Part shown: positions 1 to 7,810 of the stretch, piece by piece
How the letters are laid out: each line of letters begins with the position of its first letter
How positions within the stretch are numbered: the first letter of the stretch is position 1
Position numbers and translations under genes: made by a program
The notes under the pieces: generated by a model
Told to the model about the DNA's origin: nothing
The model's input: the letters and a program-made list of their open reading frames with translations, nothing else
The model's database searches: none
DNA from: Burkholderiales bacterium
GTDB taxonomy: Bacteria; Pseudomonadota; Gammaproteobacteria; Burkholderiales; Burkholderiaceae_C
Length of the DNA stretch: 37,919 nt
Assembly (NCBI GenBank): GCA_019510465.1
Contig: JAEKKH010000168.1
Span: forward strand, 1 to 37,919
Direction: 5' to 3'

Positions 1-338
1 CGCAGCATCAGCGGATGGAGCTTCAGCTCGCCGAGCGCCATCGGCGCCGAGATGCGCACCCGGCCGCTCGGCCGGACGGTGCGTTCGTCGAGGTCCGCGA
101 CCGCCTCCTCGTAGTCCTCGAGCAGGCGCCGCGCGCTCTCGAGAAAGCGCAGTCCTTCGTCGGTGAGCACGACGCGCGCCGGCCCGCGCTCCAGCAGCCG
201 CACGCCGAGGGACGACTCGAGCGAGGCCACCAGCTTGCTGACGGTGGACTGCGTGGTCGAGAGCGATCGTGCCGCCGCCGACAGGCCGCCCAGATCGGCG
301 GTCCGCACGAAGGCGTTCATGGCGCGAAGCCGGTCCAT
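1..338 (-). CDS. LysR-family transcriptional regulator, N-terminal part (gene runs off the left edge)
   Basis: The minus strand from the ATG at 338 encodes a protein beginning MDRLRAMNAFVRTADLGGLS, the typical LysR winged helix-turn-helix. The recognition region follows (AARSLSTTQSTVSKLVASLE), then LGVRLLERGPARVVLTDEG. About 112 codons are visible; the effector-binding domain continues beyond base 1. LysR proteins bind DNA as tetramers and usually control a divergent neighbour. Here that neighbour is the SGNH hydrolase/MFS pair starting at 415, and the 76-bp gap carries repeated TTCCAT elements. The ligand cannot be guessed. The family call is firm; the target is an inference from gene order. 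Confidence 0.9.
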   Translation of the reverse strand, partial: MDRLRAMNAFVRTADLGGLSAAARSLSTTQSTVSKLVASLESSLGVRLLERGPARVVLTDEGLRFLESARRLLEDYEEAVADLDERTVRPSGRVRISAPMALGELKLHPLML

Positions 339-342
339 GTCA

Positions 343-397
343 TTCCATTTTCGAATGGTTTGGCTTCCATTTTGCCGTCTTCCCAATGCGGATGGAA
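343..397. promoter_or_regulatory. Repeated TTCCAT elements between divergent LysR and SGNH hydrolase genes
   Basis: The 9-mer TTCCATTTT occurs at 343-351 and again at 365-373, a spacing of 22 bp or about two helical turns. An inverted copy of the core (ATGGAA) lies at 392-397. The first copy overlaps a short palindrome, CCATT-TTCG-AATGG, at 345-358. The position between a LysR gene and its divergent neighbour makes this a reasonable LysR binding region. No clear -35/-10 pair was identified. Confidence 0.4.
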
Positions 398-414
398 TTG
401 ACGAGAGTGGAGCC

Positions 415-1671
415 ATGAAAACGCATCGCCCTCTCCTTGCAGCCTCGCTGACGGCCATGCTCGTCGCGAGCGCCGCTGCGGCGGCCCCGGCCCCCGTTCA
501 TTGGCAGCCGACCTGGATCTCGCCTGCCCAACCCCTGTTCGCAGACCACGCCGTGCTTCCGATGGGCCTGCCCGTCGAGTTCCACGACGCCACCTTGCGA
601 CAGGTCGTTCGCACGAGCCTGGGTGGCCCGCGCCTGCGCCTCGTCTTCAGCAACGAATACGGAACGGCGCCGCTGATGCTGGGCGCGATCGCGGTGCGCG
701 TCGCACGTGGCGACGGCCAGGCGGCGCCCGTCCGCTTCCAGGGTCGAGACGACATCGTCGTCCCGCCCGGCGCGAAGGTCGTCAGCGACGCGGTCGACCT
801 GCCTACCCGCGCCGGCGACAGGCTGGACGTGGACGTCTACCTGCCACGGACCGCGAAGCTCGCCGGCTTCCACTGGGACGCACAGGAAAGCACGCTGCTG
901 TGGCACGGCAACACCGTGGGCCGCCGTGACAGGGATCCGCTGGAGACCGGCACGGCCCGCGCCTTCGTCTCCGAGCTGTGGGTCGCTTCCGCCCACCCTC
1001 CCATGTCGGTGGTGGTCATCGGTGACTCCATCACCGACGGCAACGGCTCCAGCATGGGCCGCGACCAGCGATGGCCGGACCACCTGGCGCGGCGGCTCGC
1101 ACCGCACGGTGTCGCCGTGCTCAACGCCGGCATCGCCGGCAATCGGCTGCTGCGCGGCGGCTGGGGCGACGGCGCGCTGGCACGACTCGATCGCGACGTC
1201 CTGGGCCGGCCCGGCGTCCGCGCGGTCGTCGTGCTGCTGGGCACCAACGACATCGGCTTTCCGGGCAGCCCGTTCGCGCCCGTCGAAGCGCCGGTGACGC
1301 TGGCGGAGTTGACGAGCGCCTTCCGGCAGCTCGCCGCGCAAGCGCATGCGCGCGACGTGCGCGTGCTGGTGGGCACCGTGCCGCCGTTCAAGCAGGCGTT
1401 GCAGGGAACGCCGCTGGAAGGCCACTACAGCGCCGACAAGGATGCGACGCGCCAGGCGCTGAACGACTGGATTCGCCGTGCGGGTGTCTTCGACGGCATC
1501 GCCGACTTCGATCGCGTGCTGCGCGACCCCGCCGATCCCGCGCGGCTCGATCCCGCGCTGGACTCCGGCGACCACCTGCATCCCGGCGATGCGGGTTACC
1601 GGCGCATGGCCGAATCGATCGACATCCGCACACTCCTGGGCGCCACGGCCTCGACGCAGGTGCAGCCATGA
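415..1671 (+). CDS. Exported SGNH/GDSL-type hydrolase (esterase)
   Basis: This 418-residue protein starts with a signal peptide of about 24 residues (MKTHRPLLAASLTAMLVASA, cleavage near AAA-AP), so it acts in the periplasm or outside. A beta-rich N-terminal domain (about 25-195) precedes an SGNH hydrolase domain. All four blocks are visible: GDSITDG with nucleophile Ser205, the Gly/Asn block NAGIAGNR (Asn243), LGTND (Asn278) and the C-terminal DHLH (Asp386, His389). Such enzymes deacylate carbohydrate or lipid esters; the substrate is unknown. ATG 415 is chosen because it begins the signal peptide and follows GTGGAG. The stop overlaps the start of the MFS gene (ATGA), so the two are translationally coupled. 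Confidence 0.9.
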   Translation: MKTHRPLLAASLTAMLVASAAAAAPAPVHWQPTWISPAQPLFADHAVLPMGLPVEFHDATLRQVVRTSLGGPRLRLVFSNEYGTAPLMLGAIAVRVARGDGQAAPVRFQGRDDIVVPPGAKVVSDAVDLPTRAGDRLDVDVYLPRTAKLAGFHWDAQESTLLWHGNTVGRRDRDPLETGTARAFVSELWVASAHPPMSVVVIGDSITDGNGSSMGRDQRWPDHLARRLAPHGVAVLNAGIAGNRLLRGGWGDGALARLDRDVLGRPGVRAVVVLLGTNDIGFPGSPFAPVEAPVTLAELTSAFRQLAAQAHARDVRVLVGTVPPFKQALQGTPLEGHYSADKDATRQALNDWIRRAGVFDGIADFDRVLRDPADPARLDPALDSGDHLHPGDAGYRRMAESIDIRTLLGATASTQVQP

Positions 1672-2936
1672 GCCGCCGTTTGCCGGACGCCGCACCCGCG
1701 AGCGCCGCCTCGCCGTTGCCGCTCCTCGCGCTGGCGCTGTCGGCATTCGCGATCGGCACGACGGAATTCGTCATCGTCGGCCTGCTGCCTTCCGTCGCGG
1801 CGGACACCGGCACCAGCCTGCCCCAGGCCGGGTTGCTGGTCACCGGCTACGCGCTGGGAGTGGCTCTCGGCGCGCCGCCGCTGGCGGCGCTCACGGCCAG
1901 GGTATCGCCGTACAAGGCGTTGACCGGCCTGATGCTGCTGTTCATCGTCGGCAACGCCCTGTGCGCGATGGCGCCCGGCTATGGGTGGCTGATGGCCGGG
2001 CGCATCGTCGCGTCGCTGACGCACGGTGCGTTCTTCGGCCTGGGCGCGACCGTGGCAGCCTCGCTGGTGCCCGTGCACCGACGGTCGGCGGCGATCGCAC
2101 TGATGTTCAGCGGACTCACGCTGGCCAACGTGTTGGGCGTGCCGGCCGGGACCTGGATCGGGCAGCACGCGGGGTGGCGCGCCACCTTCTGGTCCGTCAC
2201 GGGACTGGGCGTACTCGCGCTGTGCGCGTTGTCGACGTTGGTGCCGCGATCGTTGCCGTCGCAGAAGGCGCCGGACGGCGGGACGGGATGGGACCTGCTG
2301 CGGCGGCCGCGGCTGGTGGGCGCGCTGGCGCTGACCGCGCTGGGCTTCGGGGGCATCTTCGCGACCCTGACCTTCCTGTCGCCGCTGCTGCAGTCGGCCA
2401 GCGGCTTCACCCCAGCGCAGGTCAATGGACTCCTGCTGCTCTTCGGCCTCGGGCTGACGCTGGGCAACCTGGTTGGCGGCTGGGCGGCCGACCGATGGCC
2501 GGCGGGCTCGATGCCCGCCATCCTCGCGACGCTGGCGGCCGCCGAGATCGCGCTGCATCTCGTGCTGCATTCCCGGCCGCTCGTCGTCGCCTGCCTGCTG
2601 CTGTGGGGCGCAGCCGCCTTCGCGACCGCTCCTGGCCTGCAGAGCCGCGTGCTCGGCGAGGCGTCCGATTCCCCGGCACTCGCCTCGACGATGAACATCG
2701 CCGCATTCAATCTCGGCAACGCAGGCGCCGCCTGGCTGGGTGGCGAGGCGCTGCGGCAGGGCATGGCGGTGGCGTGGTTGCCCGTGGTATCTGCGGCACT
2801 GGCGCTCAGCGCGCTGGGCTTGACGGCGTGGCTGGACCGCCCCCCCGGCGCGGACGGGATCGCACGTCGATTCCGCGCGGGCCGGCGATGGATCTCGCGC
2901 CGTCATGCAGTCGGCCCGGACGACGCGTCGGCCTGA
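1668..2936 (+). CDS. MFS transporter, AraJ/SotB/YdhP-like efflux permease
   Basis: This 422-residue polytopic membrane protein has about twelve hydrophobic segments. The first helix carries the motif FAIGTTEFVIVGLLP, typical of the DHA1 subgroup of sugar and drug exporters (AraJ, SotB, YdhP, PbuE). The conserved loop-4/helix-5 stretch is present (LMFSGLTLANVLGVPAGTWIG). Members use the proton gradient to export small molecules across the inner membrane. It overlaps the SGNH hydrolase stop by 4 bp, suggesting that a hydrolysis product or related compound is its cargo. The Arg-rich C-terminal tail after the last helix is unremarkable. Specificity cannot be read from the sequence. Confidence 0.88.
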   Translation: MSRRLPDAAPASAASPLPLLALALSAFAIGTTEFVIVGLLPSVAADTGTSLPQAGLLVTGYALGVALGAPPLAALTARVSPYKALTGLMLLFIVGNALCAMAPGYGWLMAGRIVASLTHGAFFGLGATVAASLVPVHRRSAAIALMFSGLTLANVLGVPAGTWIGQHAGWRATFWSVTGLGVLALCALSTLVPRSLPSQKAPDGGTGWDLLRRPRLVGALALTALGFGGIFATLTFLSPLLQSASGFTPAQVNGLLLLFGLGLTLGNLVGGWAADRWPAGSMPAILATLAAAEIALHLVLHSRPLVVACLLLWGAAAFATAPGLQSRVLGEASDSPALASTMNIAAFNLGNAGAAWLGGEALRQGMAVAWLPVVSAALALSALGLTAWLDRPPGADGIARRFRAGRRWISRRHAVGPDDASA

Positions 2937-3145
2937 CACGGCGATTGCGGACATCGCGAGCCGCCGGGCGGACGGCGAATCGAGCTGCTTTGCCGACGTC
3001 GTGCCAGCCTCGTCGACCGGCAGAGGGCGCCTCGTGTCGAACGCCTGCCTGTCGAACCCGGCGCCGCAAGGCAGCAATTCGGGCCATCGGCGCACTGGCT
3101 CGGCTTTCGAAACCGCTCTCGAACCACGATTGAATCGCCAGCGAC

Positions 3146-3607
3146 TCACAACCCGCCCATGATCAATCTGCCAACGGCCAGCTCGCTCGCGAGATAGCCG
3201 CTGTATCTGGGCAGGCTGTCGGGCATGTCCTGCACGCGACGGTGATAGAAGATATCGAATCGGGGCGGTGTAAGACGAGCGTCGGCCTCGAAGTTGCTGG
3301 CGGGGATGAACATCACCTTGAACGGTCCGATGCCCGCCACCTCCACGACCGGCTTGCCGCAAGCGCGGCAGAGGCCGCGGTTGAAGTTCGGTGGCGGGCG
3401 GTACTTCCTGAACGAGATGTTGCCCGCGTTCTTCAGCACGACATGCCTCGCGCGCGCGACGACCACATCGGCGAACGGCTTGTCGTTGAAGGCCTGGCAG
3501 ATCAGGCAGTGGCAGCGGAACCTGGCCTTGAGGGACGCCTGCACCTCGAACGAGCAGGCGCCGCATTGGCAGGCGCCGCGCAGCGGCAATGACGTGTCAG
3601 CGAGCAT
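3146..3607 (-). CDS. GFA/CENP-V family zinc protein (glutathione-dependent formaldehyde-activating-like)
   Basis: This 153-residue protein belongs to the GFA fold. The zinc ligands appear in order: CQCGAC near the start, then CHCLIC, then CRAC (CGKPVVE follows). The prototype Gfa was proposed to speed formation of S-hydroxymethylglutathione, but most family members have no proven reaction. The start at 3607 is chosen because GGGGAG lies 9 bases upstream and because the protein then begins directly before the GACQCG motif; an in-frame ATG further upstream has no such site. It lies 23 bp downstream of the aldehyde dehydrogenase on the same strand, so co-transcription and a role in aldehyde handling are likely. 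Confidence 0.85.
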   Translation of the reverse strand: MLADTSLPLRGACQCGACSFEVQASLKARFRCHCLICQAFNDKPFADVVVARARHVVLKNAGNISFRKYRPPPNFNRGLCRACGKPVVEVAGIGPFKVMFIPASNFEADARLTPPRFDIFYHRRVQDMPDSLPRYSGYLASELAVGRLIMGGL

Positions 3608-3630
3608 GTGTCGGTACTCCCCGGTTCCGA

Positions 3631-5058
3631 TCATCGAAGGATGACATCGAGAATGGTGTCGATCGGTGGCTTGAAAGGGGCGTGCAGCAGGCTGGCGAGG
3701 TTCCAACGTCCCTGCACGTAGATGCCCTTCGCATGACTGAAGGTCCGGAAGCCCTCGATGCCGTGGTAGGCGCCCATGCCGCTCGGTCCGACGCCGCCGA
3801 AGGGCAGGTCGTCCTGGGCGATGTGCAGGAGGGTCCCGTTGATGGTGACGTTGCCCGAGGTCGTCCGGGCCAGCACCTTGCGTCTGTCTCGATCATCGGG
3901 GCCGAAATAGTAGAGCGCGAGCGGACGAGGCCGCGCATTCACGAGGGCGATCGCATCGTCGATGTCGCCGTAGGCAAGGATCGGCAGAATCGGGCCGAAG
4001 ATTTCCTCGTGGGCGATGCGCATCGCGTCGGTGACACCCAGCACCACCATCGGGGCCATCGTGTTGGGACGCCGAGACGCGTCGCCGGGTCGATTGCCGA
4101 CCTCGATGACCCGCGCCCCCTTCGAGCGCGCATCGTCGAGCAGGCCCTGCAGACGGGCTCGATGCCGCGCGTTGAAGATCGATGTGTAGTGCTCGCTCGT
4201 CGGCCCGTCGGCATAGAAGGCCGCCACCTTCCGGTCGTACGCCGCGACGAACGCGTCAATGTCGTCATGGTGGACCACCGCGTAGTCAGGCGCGATGCAG
4301 GTCTGGCCCGCACTGAGCAACTTGCCGAAAGCGATCGCCGCTGCCGGCCGGTCCAGGGCCTGGCCCTTCGCGACGATGGTCGGCGACTTGCCTCCCAATT
4401 CGAGGGTGACGGGCACGAGGTTGTCGCTGGCGGCCTTCATCACCGATCTGCCCACCGCGGTGCTGCCGGTGAACACGAGATGGTCGAACGGCAAGGCGGA
4501 GAACGCCGCCCCGACGTCCGAATCGCCGGTCACCACGGCGAACTGTTCTTCGGAAAAGATCCCTCCCAGCATCTTCGCGATCAGCGCGTTGGTGGCTGGC
4601 GTGAACTCCGAAGGCTTCAGCATCACCCGGTTCCCGGCGGCAATCGCCGTGATGGCGGGCATCAGCGCGAGGTTCACCGGATAGTTCCAGGGTGACATGA
4701 CGCCGACGACGCCGAGCGGCTGGTATTCGATGCGCGCGCTGCCCGCCCGCATGTGCAGCGCAACGTGGCGGCGGGTCGGCGCCATGAACCTGCGCAGGTT
4801 CCGGAGCAGGTACTTCGTGCCCTCGGCGACCCCTCCCACCTCCATGATCGCCGTTTCGTGCCTCGATCGATGCCCGAAGTCGGCATTGATCGCGTCTTCG
4901 ATGTCCTTGCGGTGCCGGACGATCGTGGCCCGGAACCGGGCCAGCTCGGCGCGTCGGCGTGCCAGCGAAGGCGCTCCTTCACGCAGGAAGGCGGCGCGCT
5001 GGGTGGCCAGCAGCCCACCCAGGCGATCGACGTCGCGAGTCGTTGAAATGGCGTCCAT
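3631..5058 (-). CDS. Coniferyl-aldehyde-dehydrogenase-like NAD(P)-dependent aldehyde dehydrogenase
   Basis: This 475-residue protein covers the full ALDH fold. Visible residues are the oxyanion Asn125 in PWNYP, the cofactor Lys148 in MLKPSE, the FTGST glycine turn (197-200), the general base Glu220 in LELGGKSP and the catalytic Cys254 in GQTCIAPDY. The C-terminal signature LPFGGVGPSGMGAYHG groups it with coniferyl aldehyde and class 3 fatty aldehyde dehydrogenases. The expected reaction is oxidation of an aromatic or aliphatic aldehyde to the acid. ATG 5058 is preferred over upstream starts because GGAG sits 6 bases before it and the extra upstream residues are not family-like. The TetR gene is divergent and probably controls it. 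Confidence 0.9.
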   Translation of the reverse strand: MDAISTTRDVDRLGGLLATQRAAFLREGAPSLARRRAELARFRATIVRHRKDIEDAINADFGHRSRHETAIMEVGGVAEGTKYLLRNLRRFMAPTRRHVALHMRAGSARIEYQPLGVVGVMSPWNYPVNLALMPAITAIAAGNRVMLKPSEFTPATNALIAKMLGGIFSEEQFAVVTGDSDVGAAFSALPFDHLVFTGSTAVGRSVMKAASDNLVPVTLELGGKSPTIVAKGQALDRPAAAIAFGKLLSAGQTCIAPDYAVVHHDDIDAFVAAYDRKVAAFYADGPTSEHYTSIFNARHRARLQGLLDDARSKGARVIEVGNRPGDASRRPNTMAPMVVLGVTDAMRIAHEEIFGPILPILAYGDIDDAIALVNARPRPLALYYFGPDDRDRRKVLARTTSGNVTINGTLLHIAQDDLPFGGVGPSGMGAYHGIEGFRTFSHAKGIYVQGRWNLASLLHAPFKPPIDTILDVILR

Positions 5059-5073
5059 GGCCGCTCCGATGTA

Positions 5074-5126
5074 GACAGTAGAAACTTTGGAGGCCTGACC
5101 ATAAGCGTTAAAGTAGTCACTGTCAA
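5074..5126 (-). promoter_or_regulatory. Sigma70-type promoter of the aldehyde dehydrogenase operon, with possible TetR operator
   Basis: On the minus strand a perfect -35 TTGACA (5126-5121) is followed after exactly 17 bp by -10 TATGGT (5103-5098). An inverted GACAGT/ACTGTC pair lies at 5074-5079 and 5119-5124, the second copy overlapping the -35 box. This is the arrangement expected if the divergent TetR protein represses the operon. The hexamers are directly visible; the repressor link is inferred. Confidence 0.55.
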
Positions 5127-5154
5127 CATCTTTCCCGCAAAGCATCCAAGCCCC

Positions 5155-5799
5155 ATGCAGGACTCATCCAGCCGCCCCTACCACCATGGCGACCTTCGCC
5201 GTGTCGTCATCGAGACGGCGCTGGCCATGCTTCGTGAGGAAAGGAACTGGCAGTTCACGCTGCGGGAGGTCGCCCGCCGGGCAGGCGTGAGCCACGGGGC
5301 CCCCTACAAGCACTTCCCCGACAAGGCTGCGCTGCTCGTCGAACTGGCGATGATCGGCTTCGACCGGCTGCGCGAATCGCTGGGGGCGGCGCAGGCCGCG
5401 GCGCCTGCCACGCTGTTCGAGGAACTCGCCTGCGTCTCCCGCGCCTACGTCGCGTTCGGAGTGGACAACCCGGCGCTCTACCGCCTGATGTTCAGCGCGG
5501 AAGAAGGGAAGGCGGCAGGCCTGCATCTCGATGAGCGCGCGATGGCGGTCTTCGAGGTGGTCCTCGGCCTTCTGCATCGCGGCCAGGCGGCAGGGAGCGT
5601 TCGCGAGCGACCGATCGAAGGCCAGGCGGCAGCCTGCTGGGGCCTTGTCCACGGCATGACCATGCTGTCGATCGAAGGGCTTCTCCTGCCGGCGAAGGTG
5701 GGGCCGACGCCGCTGGATTCAGCCCTGGGCGCCCTTGTCGAAGGGCTGAAGAACTCCTCTGGCGACGCCGAGCGGCCCCCTGCGAAGGGAAGCAGGTAG
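5155..5799 (+). CDS. TetR/AcrR-family transcriptional regulator (WHG/TetR_C_33-type C-terminal domain)
   Basis: This 214-residue protein opens with YHHGDLRRVVIETALAML, the entry to the TetR helix-turn-helix. It continues through FTLREVARRAGVSHGAPYKHFPDKAALL, the canonical recognition helix and Tyr-x-x-Phe. The C-terminal half contains the Ala/Gly-rich WGLVHGMTMLSIEGLL stretch typical of the WHG-domain subgroup. These repressors release DNA when a hydrophobic ligand binds the C-terminal pocket. It is divergent from the aldehyde dehydrogenase gene across 96 bp, making an aldehyde or its precursor a plausible inducer. Confidence 0.9.
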   Translation: MQDSSSRPYHHGDLRRVVIETALAMLREERNWQFTLREVARRAGVSHGAPYKHFPDKAALLVELAMIGFDRLRESLGAAQAAAPATLFEELACVSRAYVAFGVDNPALYRLMFSAEEGKAAGLHLDERAMAVFEVVLGLLHRGQAAGSVRERPIEGQAAACWGLVHGMTMLSIEGLLLPAKVGPTPLDSALGALVEGLKNSSGDAERPPAKGSR

Positions 5800-5887
5800 T
5801 CCAGCGGCCAGGGTGCGGCGCGTCCTCTCGAGAGAGTGATCGGGCGGCTGCCGGCGGACGTCGTTGCGCAAGAGCTCGACTGCCCGG

Positions 5888-6343
5888 TCAAGCCGGTTGC
5901 GGAGGCGCGGGTCGCTCGATGCCGCGGACGACGTGCGCAGCGTGCAGCCCGTCGGCATCGCGGGTCGCGCGGTCCGTCGCTTCCGCGAGGATCTCGAGCA
6001 GGTCCTGGGCCGGCATCGGCTTTCGAACGAAGCGATGAAAGCCTGCCTCTCGACAGCGGGCTTCGGCTTCTTCGCTCGAATCGCCCGTCAGGCAAATGAA
6101 CATCGGTTCGTCCTCGGGCGCCAGCGCCCGCCGGATCTCCGAAAGCACCTCGCAGCCGCCGCTTCCGGGCATCGCCAGGTCGATGAAGACCAGATGCGGT
6201 CGAAACAGTTGCGCGATGCGCGTGCCCATCTCGCCGCCGAAAGCGCAGGTGGTCCGGTGCCCCAGGGATTGCAGGATCGTCGTCAGGGACGTGGCGGAAT
6301 CGATCTCGTCGTCGATGACGAGAATTCGCAGCTCGGCGGGCAT
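5888..6343 (-). CDS. Stand-alone response regulator receiver domain protein (CheY-like)
   Basis: This protein of about 151 residues is a single receiver domain: acidic pair Asp11/Asp12 in LVIDDEID, phospho-acceptor Asp55 in FIDLAMPG, Thr86 in CLTGDSS and Lys108 in VRKPMP. A tail of roughly 30 residues after the domain has no recognisable output module. The ATG at 6343 is used; an in-frame TTG at 6361 would add six residues, and neither start has a strong ribosome site. No histidine kinase or output gene is nearby, so it is an orphan. It could act by protein-protein contact or as a phosphate sink; the partner is unknown. Confidence 0.88.
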   Translation of the reverse strand: MPAELRILVIDDEIDSATSLTTILQSLGHRTTCAFGGEMGTRIAQLFRPHLVFIDLAMPGSGGCEVLSEIRRALAPEDEPMFICLTGDSSEEAEARCREAGFHRFVRKPMPAQDLLEILAEATDRATRDADGLHAAHVVRGIERPAPPQPA

Positions 6344-6739
6344 GAGGATCGTGTTGGACAAGCGGTGGGCCCGCAGAGCAAGTGGCGCGCCCGCAGGTCC
6401 TCGTCAATGCCTGAAAAGCGGGCATTCCGTCCCGCACGCCGAGGATTGTTCGCGCGCGGGCGAGTCGGGCGAGATTTCCCACAGGGTTATCCACCGAACC
6501 TGTGGGCCGGGGCGGGCGGGCTGCCGCACCCGAACGGCAGAACTTGCCGATGACTTCCCGCGCGGTCGCGACGGAGCACTGTCGAGTTGACGCCGACGGC
6601 GCCTGGCGTCCGCGGTCCGTGGAATACCGGGCGCTCGTGCGTGACCAGCCGGTGTAACCTCCGGCGGCCTCGGTGGACGCCGAGGAAACGAAGAGCCTTC
6701 ACTTCAGGCCAACCGTTCTCGGGCAGACAAGAGGGTCGT
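6344..6739. other. Non-coding gap between receiver gene and small ORF, with hairpins
   Basis: About 400 bp without a convincing gene on either strand. It holds two inverted repeats. One is AATGCC/GGCATT (6406-6411 and 6421-6426). The other is the strong stem CCCACAGG/CCTGTGGG listed separately. The stretch presumably contains the promoter of the receiver gene and of the small gene at 6740, but no consensus pair stands out. Confidence 0.5.
6478..6506. repeat. Stem-loop enclosing a DnaA-box-like motif
   Basis: Arms CCCACAGG (6478-6485) and CCTGTGGG (6499-6506) are perfectly complementary, and TT/AA just inside extends the stem past one bulged G. The loop contains TTATCCACC (6487-6495), one base away from the DnaA box consensus TTATCCACA. 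It lies between genes and could be an operator or an RNA structure. A replication origin is unlikely here. Confidence 0.5.
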
Positions 6740-6988
6740 ATGGCGGATGCGTTGACAAGAGCACAGTTGGAGATTCTTCGCCGGCTGCGGGAGGACATCG
6801 AACTGTCGGGGGCGCCGTTCGTCCCGAACCTGCTCAGCGAGCTCGCGTTTCTTCGCACGTTCAGGCTCGTCGAGGTGCGCGGCGATCACGACGTCCTGCT
6901 GACCGACGCCGGCCGACGCTATCTGGCTTGCGCAGAGCGCGCGGGCGCCGCCGTCGGGCCTTCGGAGGGATGGACGACCCAGTGGTGA
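6740..6988 (+). CDS. Small hypothetical protein, possibly winged-helix
   Basis: This 82-residue protein starts at ATG 6740, preceded by GAGGG about 4 bases upstream. The sequence begins with an amphipathic helix (LTRAQLEILRRLREDIEL). It continues with helix-rich SELAFLRTFRLVEVRGDHD and a short hairpin-like VLLTDAGRRYLA. That pattern (helix-helix, then hydrophobic strand-turn-strand ending in LTDAGRRYL) resembles small winged-helix proteins of the MarR/PadR type, but no specific family is recognised. It is isolated from its neighbours. The ribosome site and protein-like composition argue that it is real; its function is unknown. Confidence 0.55.
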   Translation: MADALTRAQLEILRRLREDIELSGAPFVPNLLSELAFLRTFRLVEVRGDHDVLLTDAGRRYLACAERAGAAVGPSEGWTTQW

Positions 6989-7102
6989 GCCCGCTCCGGT
7001 GACTTGACGCCAGGCTTGTTCCCGCTGGCCGCATCGACGCATCGACGCATCGGGCCAGGAGCCGGCAAGGGCTTGCGCAGTGGCCTTGGATGAGGCCCCG
7101 GT

Positions 7103-7747
7103 TCATGCATCGGCGCCGGTCGACAGGCCCGCCAGCACGATCTCCGAGTGCTGCCTGGCCAGCGCCCGCAGGTCGGGCAGCTCCGCCTCGGAGTTCCCGA
7201 ACACCTCGCGAAAGAGGACGCCGGCCATCATCGGGCCGAAGATCGAGAACGCGATGAGCCGCGGATCGCCGGCACGCACTTCGCCCCGCGCCTGCGCGCG
7301 CGCGACCGTCGACGTCAGGATGCCCAGCATCACGGCGACGACCTCGTCGTGCCAGACCTTGGCCAGGTCGGGGAAGCTGCGTGACTCGCCGATCAGCATC
7401 CGCGCGATCGACCCGATGCGGCTCTCGCCGAGCGTGGCGGCCTGTTGCAGCAGCAGGGGCACGAAGGTCGCCAGCGGCATCGCCGGTGCGGCTTCCGTCG
7501 TGCGAAGGCGCTCGAAGTTGACGCTGACCACGGTCCGCGCGACGGCGCGAAAGAGGTCTTCCTTGGTCGGGAAGTAGACGAACACGGTCGCCTTGGACAC
7601 GCCCGCGAGCTGGGCGACGTCGATGATCTTGGCGGCGCCGAAGCCCTTGTCCGCGAACACCTGGAGCGCGGCGGCAACGATCTCCGCGGGCCGGTCCTGC
7701 TTGCGCCGTTCCCGCCGGGGCGGGGCTGTCGATCGAGTCTTGGTCAT
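7103..7747 (-). CDS. TetR/AcrR-family repressor of the adjacent ABC efflux operon
   Basis: This 214-residue protein has a basic N-terminus (RRERRKQDRP) followed by a clear TetR helix-turn-helix: AAALQVFADKGFGAAKIIDV, then AQLAGVSKATVFVYFPTKEDLF. The C-terminal part fits the AefR/TetR_C_7-like group that controls efflux pumps. The gene faces the four-gene efflux operon across 63 bp. That gap contains a perfect 20-bp palindrome, the obvious operator for both promoters. ATG 7747 is chosen because upstream extension would run through the operator. The inducer is presumably a pump substrate. Confidence 0.92.
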   Translation of the reverse strand: MTKTRSTAPPRRERRKQDRPAEIVAAALQVFADKGFGAAKIIDVAQLAGVSKATVFVYFPTKEDLFRAVARTVVSVNFERLRTTEAAPAMPLATFVPLLLQQAATLGESRIGSIARMLIGESRSFPDLAKVWHDEVVAVMLGILTSTVARAQARGEVRAGDPRLIAFSIFGPMMAGVLFREVFGNSEAELPDLRALARQHSEIVLAGLSTGADA

Positions 7748-7771
7748 CGCCGCTTCGTTTTTCCGGGTTGC

Positions 7772-7791
7772 TATTGACCCACGGGTCAATA
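7772..7791. promoter_or_regulatory. TetR operator palindrome in the divergent efflux promoter region
   Basis: The sequence TATTGACCC-AC-GGGTCAATA is a perfect 9-bp inverted repeat with a 2-bp centre. It lies between the TetR gene (start 7747) and the efflux operon (start 7811). On the plus strand a weak -35-like TTGCTA (7768-7773) and a -10-like TAAGAT (7790-7795), 16 bp apart, would place the operator in the promoter spacer, a classical repression geometry. Confidence 0.75.
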
Positions 7792-7810
7792 AGATACACC
7801 ATCCGGCCCC

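Noticed and set aside
1596-3566. Long minus-strand frame opposite the MFS transporter
   Set aside because: It reads antisense to twelve transmembrane helices with a composition typical of a GC shadow; the real minus-strand gene here is the GFA protein in a different frame.
6487-6495. DnaA-box-like TTATCCACC as evidence of a replication origin
   Set aside because: A single imperfect box, with no AT-rich unwinding region and no dnaA, dnaN, gyrB, parA or rep gene nearby.
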